22,738 nt of DNA from an uncultured Bacilli bacterium (GCA_944329255.1 CALVIA010000004.1:1-22738), one strand, 5' to 3'. Positions 1 through 5,900 are shown, counted from the first letter of the stretch. The notes: generated by a model not told the origin, from the letters alone. Numbers and translations: made by a program.

Positions 1-29
1 TAAAAATAAGAACATAGTACCAATTTAAA

Positions 30-58
30 ATTTTACTATAAAAGCCTTTTAAAGTCAA
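30..58 (-). promoter_or_regulatory. sigma-A-type promoter for the gene beyond the window
   Basis: On the minus strand there is a -35 TTGACT (58-53), a 17-base spacer and a -10 TAAAAT (35-30). It lies just past the rplL terminator and points out of the window. In Bacillus the genes after rplL are a methyltransferase gene and rpoB, so this promoter probably serves one of them; that is inferred from synteny. Positions 1-29 would be the start of its leader; I see no open reading frame there. Confidence 0.55.
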
Positions 59-81
59 TGGAAATTAAAAAATATTTTAAA

Positions 82-112
82 CAAAAAATAAGAGATATTA
101 AATCTCTTATTT
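82..112 (-). terminator. intrinsic terminator of the rplJ-rplL operon
   Basis: An 11-bp perfect inverted repeat (86-96 with 102-112) has a 5-base loop and is followed on the minus strand by a T-run. The rplL stop codon (107-109) lies inside the stem, so the terminator starts within the coding sequence. Confidence 0.85.
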
Positions 113-478
113 TAATTCAACAGTTGCACCAGCTTCTTCTAACTTTGTTTTTATAGCTTCAGCGTCTTCTTTCTTTGCGCCTTCTTTAATAGCACCACCA
201 GCTTCAGTTAAGTTTTTAGCTTCAACAAGTCCTAATCCTGTAACTTCTCTTACAACTTTAATAACAGCAATTTTATTAGCACCTGCACTAGTTAATACAA
301 CATCAAATGTACTCTTTTCTTCAGCAGCAGCTGGAGCAGCAGCTGGAGCAGCAGCAACAGCATACGCACTTGGATCAACTCCAAATTCTTCCTTCATTGC
401 ATCAACTAATTCCTTAACTTCTAATAATGTCATTTCTTTTAAGCTTTCAATAAAACTTTCTTTATTTAACTTTGCCAT
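107..478 (-). CDS. rplL: 50S ribosomal protein L7/L12
   Basis: This 123-residue protein is the ribosomal stalk protein that recruits and activates translational GTPases; several dimers bind the L10 C-terminus. The N-terminal dimerisation helices (about residues 1-35) come first, then an Ala/Pro-rich hinge (about 40-55, written in GCA/GCT-type codons that stand out against the AT-rich DNA). The conserved C-terminal domain follows, with the GANKIAVIK and GLGLVEAKNL stretches. The start is ATG at 478 with an AGGAGG SD 7-8 bases upstream. It follows rplJ by 19 bases and ends inside a terminator stem, so rplJ-rplL is a two-gene operon controlled by the L10 leader. Length and sequence are normal for the family. 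Confidence 0.97.
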   Translation of the reverse strand: MAKLNKESFIESLKEMTLLEVKELVDAMKEEFGVDPSAYAVAAAPAAAPAAAEEKSTFDVVLTSAGANKIAVIKVVREVTGLGLVEAKNLTEAGGAIKEGAKKEDAEAIKTKLEEAGATVELK

Positions 479-497
479 ATATTTTCCTCCTTAAATT

Positions 498-989
498 TTA
501 ATTTTCCTTTTGCTCACTATATAAATTAAGAGCAATACTTAAATCTTTAACAATACCAATCATTCCACCAGCAAGCATTGCATATAATCCATCTCTTGAT
601 GGTATTAATGCTAACTGTGCAAGCTCCTCAATTGAAGAAACTTTGCCATCAACAATTCCACCTTTAATAGATAATGCATCGTGTTCTTTTGCAAAATCAG
701 ATACAACTTTTATAGGTGAAACAGCATCACTTGAATACACCATAGCACTAGGTCCAACAACACAATCATCAAGATTAATATTTAATGAATCTAAAGCTCT
801 TTTTGTCAAAGTATTTTTATATACCTTAACATCTGATCCATTCTCTCTTAACTTCTTTCTCAAACTAGTAAGTTCTTCATCAGTAAGGCCTCTATAATCT
901 ATAAAAACTACACCAGAACTTTCCTTTAATTTTGAAGTTATCTCATTTACTGTCTCAGCTTTCTTTTCTAAGATTAACTTATTTGCCAT
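498..989 (-). CDS. rplJ: 50S ribosomal protein L10
   Basis: L10 (163 residues) is the base of the ribosomal stalk: the N-terminal domain binds 23S rRNA with L11, and the C-terminal helix carries L7/L12 dimers. The sequence shows the family's N-terminal pattern (KKAETVNEITSKLKES, then FIDYRGLT) and the GGMIGIVKDL-type segment leading to the C-terminal helix. The start is ATG at 989 behind an AAAGGAGGTG SD. It sits downstream of an L10 leader and attenuator, so the L10-L7/L12 complex is expected to repress its own transcript. Length is within the usual 160-175 residues. Confidence 0.96.
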   Translation of the reverse strand: MANKLILEKKAETVNEITSKLKESSGVVFIDYRGLTDEELTSLRKKLRENGSDVKVYKNTLTKRALDSLNINLDDCVVGPSAMVYSSDAVSPIKVVSDFAKEHDALSIKGGIVDGKVSSIEELAQLALIPSRDGLYAMLAGGMIGIVKDLSIALNLYSEQKEN

Positions 990-1015
990 AAGCCACCTCC
1001 TTTATAAAATAATAT

Positions 1016-1107
1016 AAAAACCTTCACCAAAGACGTGAAGGCATGAATACAAGCATTTCCCTCGGTAGGATTTACAAATAACCCACTGTCTTCGGTAAAT
1101 TTAAAAC
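1016..1107 (-). ncRNA. L10 leader (ribosomal protein autoregulatory RNA) with attenuator
   Basis: The 5' UTR of rplJ contains the hallmarks of the Firmicute L10 leader. On the minus strand these are an ACCGAAGAC block (about 1097-1085), the ATCCTACCGAGG block (about 1072-1058), then a hairpin CCTTCAC / GTGAAGG (1021-1041) followed by a T-run (1020-1016). The final hairpin is an intrinsic terminator. In this family the L10-L12 complex binds the leader and favours that terminator. The start at about 1107 is inferred from the promoter at 1114-1142. Confidence 0.85.
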
Positions 1108-1113
1108 AAACTT

Positions 1114-1142
1114 ATTATACACTACAAATTTCTATTTGTCAA
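1114..1142 (-). promoter_or_regulatory. consensus sigma-A promoter of rplJ-rplL
   Basis: There is a perfect -35 TTGACA (1142-1137), a 17-base spacer and a perfect -10 TATAAT (1119-1114) on the minus strand. The -35 lies within the last codons of rplA (Phe-Asp-Lys-stop), so coding sequence and promoter are superimposed. The predicted start near 1107 leads straight into the L10 leader. Confidence 0.88.
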
Positions 1143-1827
1143 AAGAATTTATATCAATTTTAATACCAGGTCCCATTGTAGAAGCAATAGAAACATTTTT
1201 TACGTATATTCCTTTTACAACAGATGGTTTACTTTTTAATATAATTGATACAAATGCCTTAATATTATTTAATAATTGTTCTTCTGTAAAAGAAACTTTA
1301 CCAACAAGAGCATGAACATTTCCATAAGAATCAGTTTTATATTCAACTCTTCCTTTTTTAACATCAGAAATAGATTTTTTTACATCAACAGTAACAGTTC
1401 CAGTTTTAGGGTTAGGCATTAATCCCTTTGGCCCTAAAATCTTACCTAGTTTTCCTAATAAAGGCATCATATCTGGAGTTGCTATCATTACATCAAAATC
1501 TAACCAATTTTCTTTTTCAATTTTTTCTAAAATATCTATATCTCCAACAAAATCAGCACCAGCTTCCTTAGCTTCATTAGCTTTGTCACCTTTAGCGATA
1601 ACTAAAACTTTCTTTTCTTTTCCAGTACCACTTGGTAATACAATAGCACCTCTTAATTGTTGATCAGATTTTCTAGTGTCAAGATTCAATCTCATCGCAA
1701 TTTCAACACTACCATCAAATTTAGATGTACTTGTTTCTTTAACAAGTTTAACTGCTTCATCTAAACTATATAATTTACTTTTATCAACTTTGTTTGAAAC
1801 TTCTAAATATTTTTTTCCTTTCTTCAT
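1132..1827 (-). CDS. rplA: 50S ribosomal protein L1
   Basis: L1 (231 residues) binds the mobile L1 stalk of 23S rRNA, helps release E-site tRNA, and in E. coli represses the L11-L1 operon by binding its mRNA. Conserved stretches include FDGSVEIAMRLNLD and GPKGLMPNPKTGTV. I place the start at ATG 1827 because a GGGAGGT SD lies 6 bases upstream and the protein then begins MKKGKKYLEV. The reading frame stays open further upstream, but that part covers a structured leader. It follows rplK by 83 bases, a gap holding two hairpins (see the putative L1 site). Its last codons overlap the rplJ -35 element. Confidence 0.96.
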   Translation of the reverse strand: MKKGKKYLEVSNKVDKSKLYSLDEAVKLVKETSTSKFDGSVEIAMRLNLDTRKSDQQLRGAIVLPSGTGKEKKVLVIAKGDKANEAKEAGADFVGDIDILEKIEKENWLDFDVMIATPDMMPLLGKLGKILGPKGLMPNPKTGTVTVDVKKSISDVKKGRVEYKTDSYGNVHALVGKVSFTEEQLLNNIKAFVSIILKSKPSVVKGIYVKNVSIASTMGPGIKIDINSFDK

Positions 1828-1840
1828 TATATACCTCCCA

Positions 1841-1887
1841 ATGTGGTCAAATGCGGATTCTCGCTCCCACATAGGTATTCCCTATGC
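1841..1887 (-). promoter_or_regulatory. putative L1 operator hairpins between rplK and rplA
   Basis: On the minus strand ATGTGG (1872-1867) can pair with CCACAT (1846-1841), enclosing GGGAGCG and TTTGA segments. A second perfect 6-bp hairpin, CATAGG-loop-CCTATG (1886-1870), lies just before it and shares three bases with it, so the two may compete. The GTGGGAG...(A/G)ACCAC arrangement recurs upstream of rplK (2368-2401). L1 is known in E. coli to bind its operon mRNA at a mimic of its rRNA site. Assigning this hairpin as such a site is inference. Confidence 0.45.
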
Positions 1888-1910
1888 TTAAATTAATTTT
1901 ATCAATAATA

Positions 1911-2336
1911 CTAATCTTCTATTTTTATACCCATATTAACAGCAGTACCTTCAATGATTTTCATTGCTGATTCAACATCATAGGCATTTAAATCATTTAA
2001 TTTAGTTTCTGCAATTTCTCTTAATGAATCTCTAGAAATAGTTGCAACAGTTTCGTTCTTTCCTTTTGTAGATCCCTTAGTAATTTTAGCATATTTCTTT
2101 AAAAGAAATGCTGCAGGTGGAGTCTTTAACTTAAAGTCAAATGAACGATCTTCATAAAGAGATATTTCTACTGGTAGAACATCTCCCATTTTATCTCTAG
2201 TAGCATCATTAAATTTCGTACAAAATTCTTGTAAATTAATTCCAGCAGGTCCTAATACTGTTCCAACAGGTGGAGCAGGTGTAGCTTTTCCAGCAGGAAT
2301 TTGTAATTTTATTTTTTTAACAATTTGTTTTGCCAC
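1911..2336 (-). CDS. rplK: 50S ribosomal protein L11
   Basis: L11 (141 residues) binds the GTPase-associated region of 23S rRNA and is needed for RelA-type stringent signalling. The sequence has the canonical N-terminus (KKIKLQIPAGKATPAPPVG, then GPAGINLQEFC) and the C-terminal rRNA-binding domain (NLNDLNAYDVESAMKII-type). The start is chosen as GTG at 2336, 8 bases after an AGGAGG SD, which gives the usual MAKQIVKKI start. A GTG at 2345 lies too close to the SD. It is the first gene of rplK-rplA, with a promoter embedded in the nusG terminator (2434-2462) and a leader hairpin at 2368-2401 that may bind L1. Confidence 0.96.
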   Translation of the reverse strand: MAKQIVKKIKLQIPAGKATPAPPVGTVLGPAGINLQEFCTKFNDATRDKMGDVLPVEISLYEDRSFDFKLKTPPAAFLLKKYAKITKGSTKGKNETVATISRDSLREIAETKLNDLNAYDVESAMKIIEGTAVNMGIKIED

Positions 2337-2367
2337 GAAAAACACCTCCTATAAATATTTTTTCGCG

Positions 2368-2401
2368 AGTGGTTAAAATGATTTCCGCAAAATCTCCCAC
2401 T
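2368..2401 (-). promoter_or_regulatory. putative L1 operator hairpin in the rplK leader
   Basis: AGTGG (minus strand, 2401-2397) can pair with CCACT (2372-2368), enclosing GAG, a GCGG block and TTTTAA. The ordered blocks GTGGGAG, GCGG/CCGC, TTT and (A/G)ACCAC recur in the rplK-rplA gap at 1841-1872. Position just upstream of the rplK SD fits autogenous control by L1, as known for the E. coli L11 operon; the assignment is inference. Confidence 0.45.
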
Positions 2402-2411
2402 TTTTAACTAT

Positions 2412-2452
2412 ATAAAAATAATATAGCGATAATATTTTATCACTATATTATT
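2412..2452 (-). terminator. intrinsic terminator after nusG
   Basis: A 16-bp stem with one G-U pair (2417-2432 with 2437-2452) and a 4-base loop is followed on the minus strand by a T-rich tract. It ends the secE-nusG transcript. The rplK promoter overlaps it. Confidence 0.85.
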
Positions 2453-2462
2453 ATAAATGCAA
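2434..2462 (-). promoter_or_regulatory. rplK promoter embedded in the nusG terminator
   Basis: On the minus strand there is a -35 TTGCAT (2462-2457), a 17-base spacer, and an extended -10 TGA-TAAAAT (TAAAAT at 2439-2434). The predicted start, near 2427, lies in the 3' arm of the terminator stem. Transcripts begun here would lack the 5' arm and escape termination, while read-through from nusG would form the full hairpin. Confidence 0.6.
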
Positions 2463-2467
2463 CTATT

Positions 2468-3007
2468 TTATGCTTTTTCAACTTGAGATAATGTAACATC
2501 AACTGGAGTTTCCTGTCCAAATAAATCAATTAATACAGTAATGGTATTATTTTTTAGGTCAACAGATTGAATTTTTCCATACATATTTTTAAATGGTCCA
2601 TCAATAACTTTTACCTTTTCTCCCTCTTTCAATTCATCATTTACATCTAATCTACTCATTCCCATATTAGATAAAATAGTGTCAATTTCTAGTGGAGATA
2701 GTGGAACAGGTTTTGCACCTTTTCCAGATGAACCAATAAAACCTGTAACACCCGGAGTATTTCTAACAACATACCATGCTTCATCTGACATAATCATTTC
2801 AATTAAAACATAACCAGGAAACATTTTTTTTACCTTTTCCTTTGTTACTCCATCTTTAACTTCTACTTCTTTTTGTTCTGGAATAATTACTCTAAAAATA
2901 TTATCTTGCATATTCATAGAATTAATACGCATTTCAAGTTTTTCCTTAACCTTACTTTCATGACCAGAATAAGTATTAACAACATACCATAATTTTTGAT
3001 TTTCCAT
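2468..3007 (-). CDS. nusG: transcription termination/antitermination factor NusG
   Basis: NusG (179 residues) binds RNA polymerase, modulates pausing and links transcription to translation or Rho. The N-terminal NGN domain begins with KLWYVVNTYSGHE and includes FPGYVLIEM and VRNTPGVTGFIG. The C-terminal KOW domain (about residues 124-178) has the KVIDGPFKNMYGKI pattern. The start is ATG at 3007 with a TAGGAG SD, 3 bases after the secE stop; secE-nusG is the classical pair. Its transcript ends at the strong hairpin at 2412-2452. Confidence 0.96.
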   Translation of the reverse strand: MENQKLWYVVNTYSGHESKVKEKLEMRINSMNMQDNIFRVIIPEQKEVEVKDGVTKEKVKKMFPGYVLIEMIMSDEAWYVVRNTPGVTGFIGSSGKGAKPVPLSPLEIDTILSNMGMSRLDVNDELKEGEKVKVIDGPFKNMYGKIQSVDLKNNTITVLIDLFGQETPVDVTLSQVEKA

Positions 3008-3010
3008 AAA

Positions 3011-3190
3011 TTACGCTCCTATACTTCTTATTAAAGCAATTAATAAATCTATTGCAGTAAAAAACAAAGCAAAAAATATCACAAATGAAACTGTAGTTAT
3101 AGTGTATTTTACCATGCTCTTATTATTTGGCCACTTAATTTTTGAAATTTCTTTTTTCACATCCTTAAAAAACAATTTAACTTTTTTCAT
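3011..3190 (-). CDS. secE: preprotein translocase subunit SecE
   Basis: SecE clamps the SecY channel of the Sec translocon in the membrane. The 59-residue protein has the single-span Gram-positive form: a basic amphipathic N-terminus, the conserved EISKIKWPN segment (about residues 14-22), then one hydrophobic membrane helix (about 29-55). The start is placed at ATG 3190, 7 bases after a GAAGGA SD; an upstream in-frame extension covers promoter and terminator DNA. In Bacillus rpmG (L33) precedes secE, but here only 85 bases separate secE from sigH, too little for it. Translation is probably coupled to nusG. Confidence 0.93.
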   Translation of the reverse strand: MKKVKLFFKDVKKEISKIKWPNNKSMVKYTITTVSFVIFFALFFTAIDLLIALIRSIGA

Positions 3191-3205
3191 AAATTTTCCT
3201 TCTTT

Positions 3206-3228
3206 AAAAAAAACACTCTTATAAGTGT
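3206..3228 (-). terminator. terminator-like hairpin between sigH and secE
   Basis: ACACTT / AGAGTGT-type pairing (3213-3228; 6 bp with a G-U, 4-base loop) is followed by eight T residues on the minus strand (3213-3206). It would end the divIC-sigH transcript. The secE promoter (3241-3269) lies before it, so secE transcripts would also carry it near their 5' end, where GTGTTGACAC (3234-3225) could form a competing hairpin. Confidence 0.6.
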
Positions 3229-3240
3229 CAACACATATAG

Positions 3241-3269
3241 ATAATATCATATAAAGTTATTTTAGTAAA
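3241..3269 (-). promoter_or_regulatory. probable secE-nusG promoter
   Basis: On the minus strand there is a -35 TTTACT (3269-3264), a 17-base spacer and an extended -10 TGA-TATTAT (TATTAT at 3246-3241). It is located between sigH and secE, with a predicted start around 3234-3236. Confidence 0.5.
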
Positions 3270-3275
3270 TATAAT

Positions 3276-3884
3276 TTATAAATTTTTTAAAAATTTTCTT
3301 AACTTAATCCTAATTCTTTGTAGAGCTGTATCAATTGATTTATAACTTTTATTTAATAAAATTGAAATCTCTTTGTGATCTAATCCAGAAATTTTCAATT
3401 CAAATACACTTTTTTCAAAATCACTTAATTGATTATTTAAGCACTTATATAAATTTTTTTTGTATTCTAGATTTTCTATTTTAATACTAGGATCATTTTT
3501 ATCATCAAACACATAGTCCATTAAAGTCCTTCCCTTATCATCAATAATAGTATCTAAAGAACATGATTCATTTAAATATATATATTTTTTTCTATTATAG
3601 GAAGATATCAAAGATGACAACTGCCTTTCAATACATAAACTAGCAAATGAAGAAAATTTTGTTTCTTTATTATTTTTATAAGAAACAATTGCCTCACTTA
3701 AACCAACAAGTCCTTCTTGGAATAAATCATTGTAATCCAATCCTATTTTTTTACCAAAATTTAAATATTTTTTTAATTTTATATCAATAATTGGTTTATA
3801 TTTATCAAATAATATATTATTAGCGTCTTCATTACCTTCAGATATTAAATATAAAAGCTCTTGATCATTATAATCTTTATACAT
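3276..3884 (-). CDS. sigH: RNA polymerase sigma factor SigH (Spo0H)
   Basis: SigH directs transition-phase and early sporulation transcription (spo0A, spoIIA, ftsAZ in B. subtilis). This 202-residue protein has region 2 with the DLFQEGLVGLSEAI core-binding helix and the FSSFASLCIERQLSSLISSYNRKKY segment for -10 recognition. Region 4 is a helix-turn-helix with DHKEISILLNKSYKSIDTAL (about 160-190). The Lys-Ser-Ile-Asp-x-Ala-Leu-Gln-Arg ending is typical of SigH and not of other alternative sigmas. The start is ATG at 3884, 10 bases after AAAGGA; a TTG at 3893 is too close to the SD. Position beside rlmB and secE matches Bacillus. The yacP gene that usually lies between rlmB and sigH is missing. 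Confidence 0.9.
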   Translation of the reverse strand: MYKDYNDQELLYLISEGNEDANNILFDKYKPIIDIKLKKYLNFGKKIGLDYNDLFQEGLVGLSEAIVSYKNNKETKFSSFASLCIERQLSSLISSYNRKKYIYLNESCSLDTIIDDKGRTLMDYVFDDKNDPSIKIENLEYKKNLYKCLNNQLSDFEKSVFELKISGLDHKEISILLNKSYKSIDTALQRIRIKLRKFLKNL

Positions 3885-3889
3885 AATTA

Positions 3890-4588
3890 TCAATTCCTTT
3901 TTTCTATTATTTTGTATATTAATATACCAGCAGCAACGGAAGCATTTAAACTATTAACTTTTCCTTTCATAGGAATATTTATAATATAATCACATTTATC
4001 GTTAATCAACTTACTAATTCCAAATCCCTCACTTCCAATTACTAAAGCAAGAGGAATATCATAATCAACTGAATTATATGAAATACTATTAGAAACATTT
4101 GTACCGAATATCCATAGTCCTCTATTTTTTAATTCATCAATTGTTCTACTTAAATTAGTTACTTTGCATATTTTTACATTATTTAAAGCACCCGCACTTG
4201 TTTTCATTACAGTTGAATTAATTGATACACTTCTATCCTTCGGAATAATTATTCCATCCACACCTGCAGACTCACATGTTCTAATAATTGCTCCAAAATT
4301 ATGAGGATCTTCAATATGATCTAATATAACTATAAAAGGTTTTTCACTTATCAACAAATCATCTAAATCACTATATACAAAATCTGGTATATCTATTATT
4401 ATACCCTGATTATTTCCATTATCAATTTTGTTTAATTCATTTTTTGTTAAAAATTTAATGCTAATATTCCTTTTTTTTAGCATAGAAAGTATTTTTTCAT
4501 CATTAAATCCATCATAAATATAAGCTTTTTTTATATTAATGTTTTTTTCTAAAGTTTCTTTAACAACATTTTTTCCGTAAACTAACAC
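3890..4588 (-). CDS. rlmB: 23S rRNA (guanosine 2251-2'-O)-methyltransferase-type SpoU enzyme
   Basis: This 232-residue SPOUT-class methyltransferase probably methylates a 23S rRNA ribose using SAM. An N-terminal substrate-binding domain opens with YGKNVVKETL. The trefoil-knot domain carries motif 1 (DPHNFGAIIRT, with Asn97 and Arg103), motif 2 (VIGSEGFG, with Glu187) and motif 3 (IPMKGKVNSLNASVAA, with Ser213 and Asn215). The start is a GTG at 4588, 4 bases after GGAGG; it overlaps the mrnC stop by 7 bases, implying coupling. The pair mrnC-rlmB is conserved across Bacillota. The exact target nucleotide cannot be read from sequence; it may also be labelled TrmH/YacO. Confidence 0.92.
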   Translation of the reverse strand: MLVYGKNVVKETLEKNINIKKAYIYDGFNDEKILSMLKKRNISIKFLTKNELNKIDNGNNQGIIIDIPDFVYSDLDDLLISEKPFIVILDHIEDPHNFGAIIRTCESAGVDGIIIPKDRSVSINSTVMKTSAGALNNVKICKVTNLSRTIDELKNRGLWIFGTNVSNSISYNSVDYDIPLALVIGSEGFGISKLINDKCDYIINIPMKGKVNSLNASVAAGILIYKIIEKRN

Positions 4589-4962
4589 ATTTCCTCCAAA
4601 ATAAAATTTATTAATTCATTTATCCTATTACACTCATTATTTAAAAATAAATATCCAAATACCGCCTCAAATCCTGTTGCCTTTTTATAAGTTACAATAT
4701 CTGTCCCAGACGGATGCGACTTAACCTTTGAATTTCTTCCTCTATGATAAATATTTATTTCATTTTCATTCAATATTTTTTGTTCAATCATTTTATCTAT
4801 AATAGCCGCTTGTCCCTTTGCACTTACATATCTTACACATTGTTTTTGTAATTCATTTACTTTATTAATTTTCTTTAAAATTAAATATTTTCTTATTTCT
4901 AGTTCATATAAAGCATCCCCAATGTATGCTAAAACAAGGGGATTAATTAAATTTTCATTCAT
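4582..4962 (-). CDS. mrnC: Mini-ribonuclease III
   Basis: Mini-III is an RNase III-fold enzyme lacking a dsRNA-binding domain; in B. subtilis it matures 23S rRNA precursors. The 126-residue protein has AYIGDALYE (catalytic Asp16), the conserved YVSAKGQA and RGRNSK (74-79) blocks, and KATGFEAVFGYLFL with the second metal ligand Glu99. The start is ATG at 4962 behind GAGGG, 10 bases after divIC. In Bacillus cysS lies upstream of mrnC; here divIC takes that place, showing a deletion or rearrangement. Length is normal for the family. Confidence 0.94.
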   Translation of the reverse strand: MNENLINPLVLAYIGDALYELEIRKYLILKKINKVNELQKQCVRYVSAKGQAAIIDKMIEQKILNENEINIYHRGRNSKVKSHPSGTDIVTYKKATGFEAVFGYLFLNNECNRINELINFILEEMC

Positions 4963-4972
4963 ATAACCCTCT

Positions 4973-5263
4973 TTAATTTATTCTGATATTAAATTCTCCA
5001 TCTTTCGAATACAAATACTGTTCTCTAGCATATCTTGCTATATAATCAGGATCCTGCAATTTTTCCGATTCAACCTTTAAATAATCTTCTTCTTCATTTA
5101 ATCTAGCAAGTTCTGATTCATAAAACTTCTTTTCATTTGATTTTGATATTAATTGCCCCCATACAGAAATTAAATTACCAACTATTAAAAAAGTTAAACT
5201 TAAAGAAACAACTGATATTAACAAAACTCTTCTCTTTGATTTTTTAGACAACTTTTTTTTCAC
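4973..5263 (-). CDS. divIC: septum formation initiator DivIC (FtsB family)
   Basis: DivIC is a bitopic divisome protein acting with FtsL and DivIB to activate septal peptidoglycan synthesis. The 96-residue sequence shows a basic cytoplasmic N-terminus (about 1-12), one membrane helix (about 13-34) and an extracellular coiled coil (about 38-70). The family C-terminal box follows, with DPDYIARYAREQYLYSKDGE. The start is a GTG at 5263, 6-8 bases after GAGGCGAT. It follows the sporulation genes yabP-yabQ as in Bacillus, but a strong sigma-A promoter inside yabQ (5282-5310) should give it vegetative expression. mrnC follows after 10 bases. Confidence 0.9.
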   Translation of the reverse strand: MKKKLSKKSKRRVLLISVVSLSLTFLIVGNLISVWGQLISKSNEKKFYESELARLNEEEDYLKVESEKLQDPDYIARYAREQYLYSKDGEFNIRIN

Positions 5264-5281
5264 ATATATCGCCTCAAAAAA

Positions 5282-5310
5282 ATTATAGCATTAAGCTGTC
5301 TTTTTATCAA
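5282..5310 (-). promoter_or_regulatory. sigma-A promoter of divIC inside the 3' end of yabQ
   Basis: On the minus strand there is a -35 TTGATA (5310-5305), a 17-base spacer and a perfect extended -10 TGC-TATAAT (TATAAT at 5287-5282). The -35 overlaps Ile-Asp codons near the yabQ stop. The predicted leader is only about 12 bases. Confidence 0.75.
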
Positions 5311-5584
5311 TATTATTTAATACACTTATCACTTTCTTAACAAATAAATATCCTAAAAAAATAGAAAAAATAAAATAATAATGTAAAATACCATTATTAA
5401 TTTTTTTTAAAACTATAAAATATATTAATACATTATCAAAAATAAAAAAAATATTAGTAAGTATTTTTATTATTCCCTTTGAATTATATATATTTTTATT
5501 ATTTAAACTCATAAATAAATAAAAAATACCTCCATATAAAAAAGAAAATATTAAAGATTTTATTTGAATTTCTAATGAAATCAT
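5291..5584 (-). CDS. yabQ: spore cortex biosynthesis protein YabQ
   Basis: YabQ is a membrane protein needed for spore cortex formation in B. subtilis, made in the mother cell. This 97-residue protein has three hydrophobic segments (about 8-27, 40-60 and 66-86) and a basic C-terminus, and it contains the SFLYGGIFYLFM-type first helix seen in the family. It is far shorter than the B. subtilis protein (about 210 residues), as is common in other lineages. Its start overlaps the yabP stop by 4 bases (ATGA), implying translational coupling, and divIC follows. Identification rests on topology and its position between yabP and divIC more than on residue identity. Confidence 0.8.
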   Translation of the reverse strand: MISLEIQIKSLIFSFLYGGIFYLFMSLNNKNIYNSKGIIKILTNIFFIFDNVLIYFIVLKKINNGILHYYFIFSIFLGYLFVKKVISVLNNIDKKTA

Positions 5585-5856
5585 CTAAACAATTTACTCA
5601 TCATACTTTCTTCTTTATTTTTTTTCTTTTTTATATTCTCGTAATATATTATACTAGAAATATTACCTTTTATACTAACATTCCCCTCAATTGTATCAAG
5701 TTTAATCATTTCAAGCATTTCACCTTTAATATTTAAAAATCCCATTACAGTTTCTAATAAAAATTCTTGCTTATCAAAGTTTTCTACTTTATTTACACCA
5801 CTAATATTTACAATATTTCTATCTATTACATTAATAGAATGTGTATTTATATTCAT
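5581..5856 (-). CDS. yabP: sporulation protein YabP
   Basis: YabP is a small mother-cell protein of the YabP/YqfC family, acting with YabQ in spore cortex formation. The 91-residue protein begins MNINTHSINVIDRN and has the family pattern of a beta-rich core: NISGVNKVENFDKQEFLLET, then FLNIKGEMLEMIKLD, then GNVSIKGNISSI. The start is ATG at 5856, 5 bases after a GGGTGAT SD; an open frame continues upstream through promoter and terminator DNA. It lies just behind the spoVG terminator with a sigma-E-like promoter at 5873-5900. The usual upstream partner yabO (rqcP) is absent. Confidence 0.88.
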   Translation of the reverse strand: MNINTHSINVIDRNIVNISGVNKVENFDKQEFLLETVMGFLNIKGEMLEMIKLDTIEGNVSIKGNISSIIYYENIKKKKNKEESMMSKLFR

Positions 5857-5872
5857 ATAATCACCCATTACA

Positions 5873-5900
5873 ATTATATTAATTTTTCTAATAAATATGA
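5873..5900 (-). promoter_or_regulatory. sigma-E-like promoter of yabP-yabQ
   Basis: On the minus strand TCATATT (5900-5894) fits the sigma-E -35 consensus KMATATT, followed by 13 bases and AATATAAT (5880-5873), close to the CATAYAAT -10. The -10 ends 6 bases from the GGGTGAT SD, giving a very short leader. The same layout occurs before yabG and bofA. A sigma-A reading (TTCATA-17-TATAAT) is possible but weaker at -35. Confidence 0.5.

Noticed and set aside
318..358. GCAGCAGCTGGAGCAGCAGCT-like repeat (shown here in part) as a microsatellite
   Set aside because: It encodes the Ala/Pro hinge of L7/L12 and is ordinary for the gene.
643..897. Open reading frame on the plus strand opposite rplJ
   Set aside because: It is antisense to a clear ribosomal protein gene and has no SD or family resemblance; all plus-strand frames in the window behave this way.
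3203..3231. TTGACA at 3231-3226 as the secE -35
   Set aside because: The matching -10 would be TTTAAA and the start would fall next to or inside the SD; the hexamer is better explained as part of the hairpin.
3191..3275. A possible rpmG (L33) gene between sigH and secE, as in Bacillus
   Set aside because: The gap is only 85 bases and holds promoter and hairpin elements; no CxxC ribosomal protein can be read.
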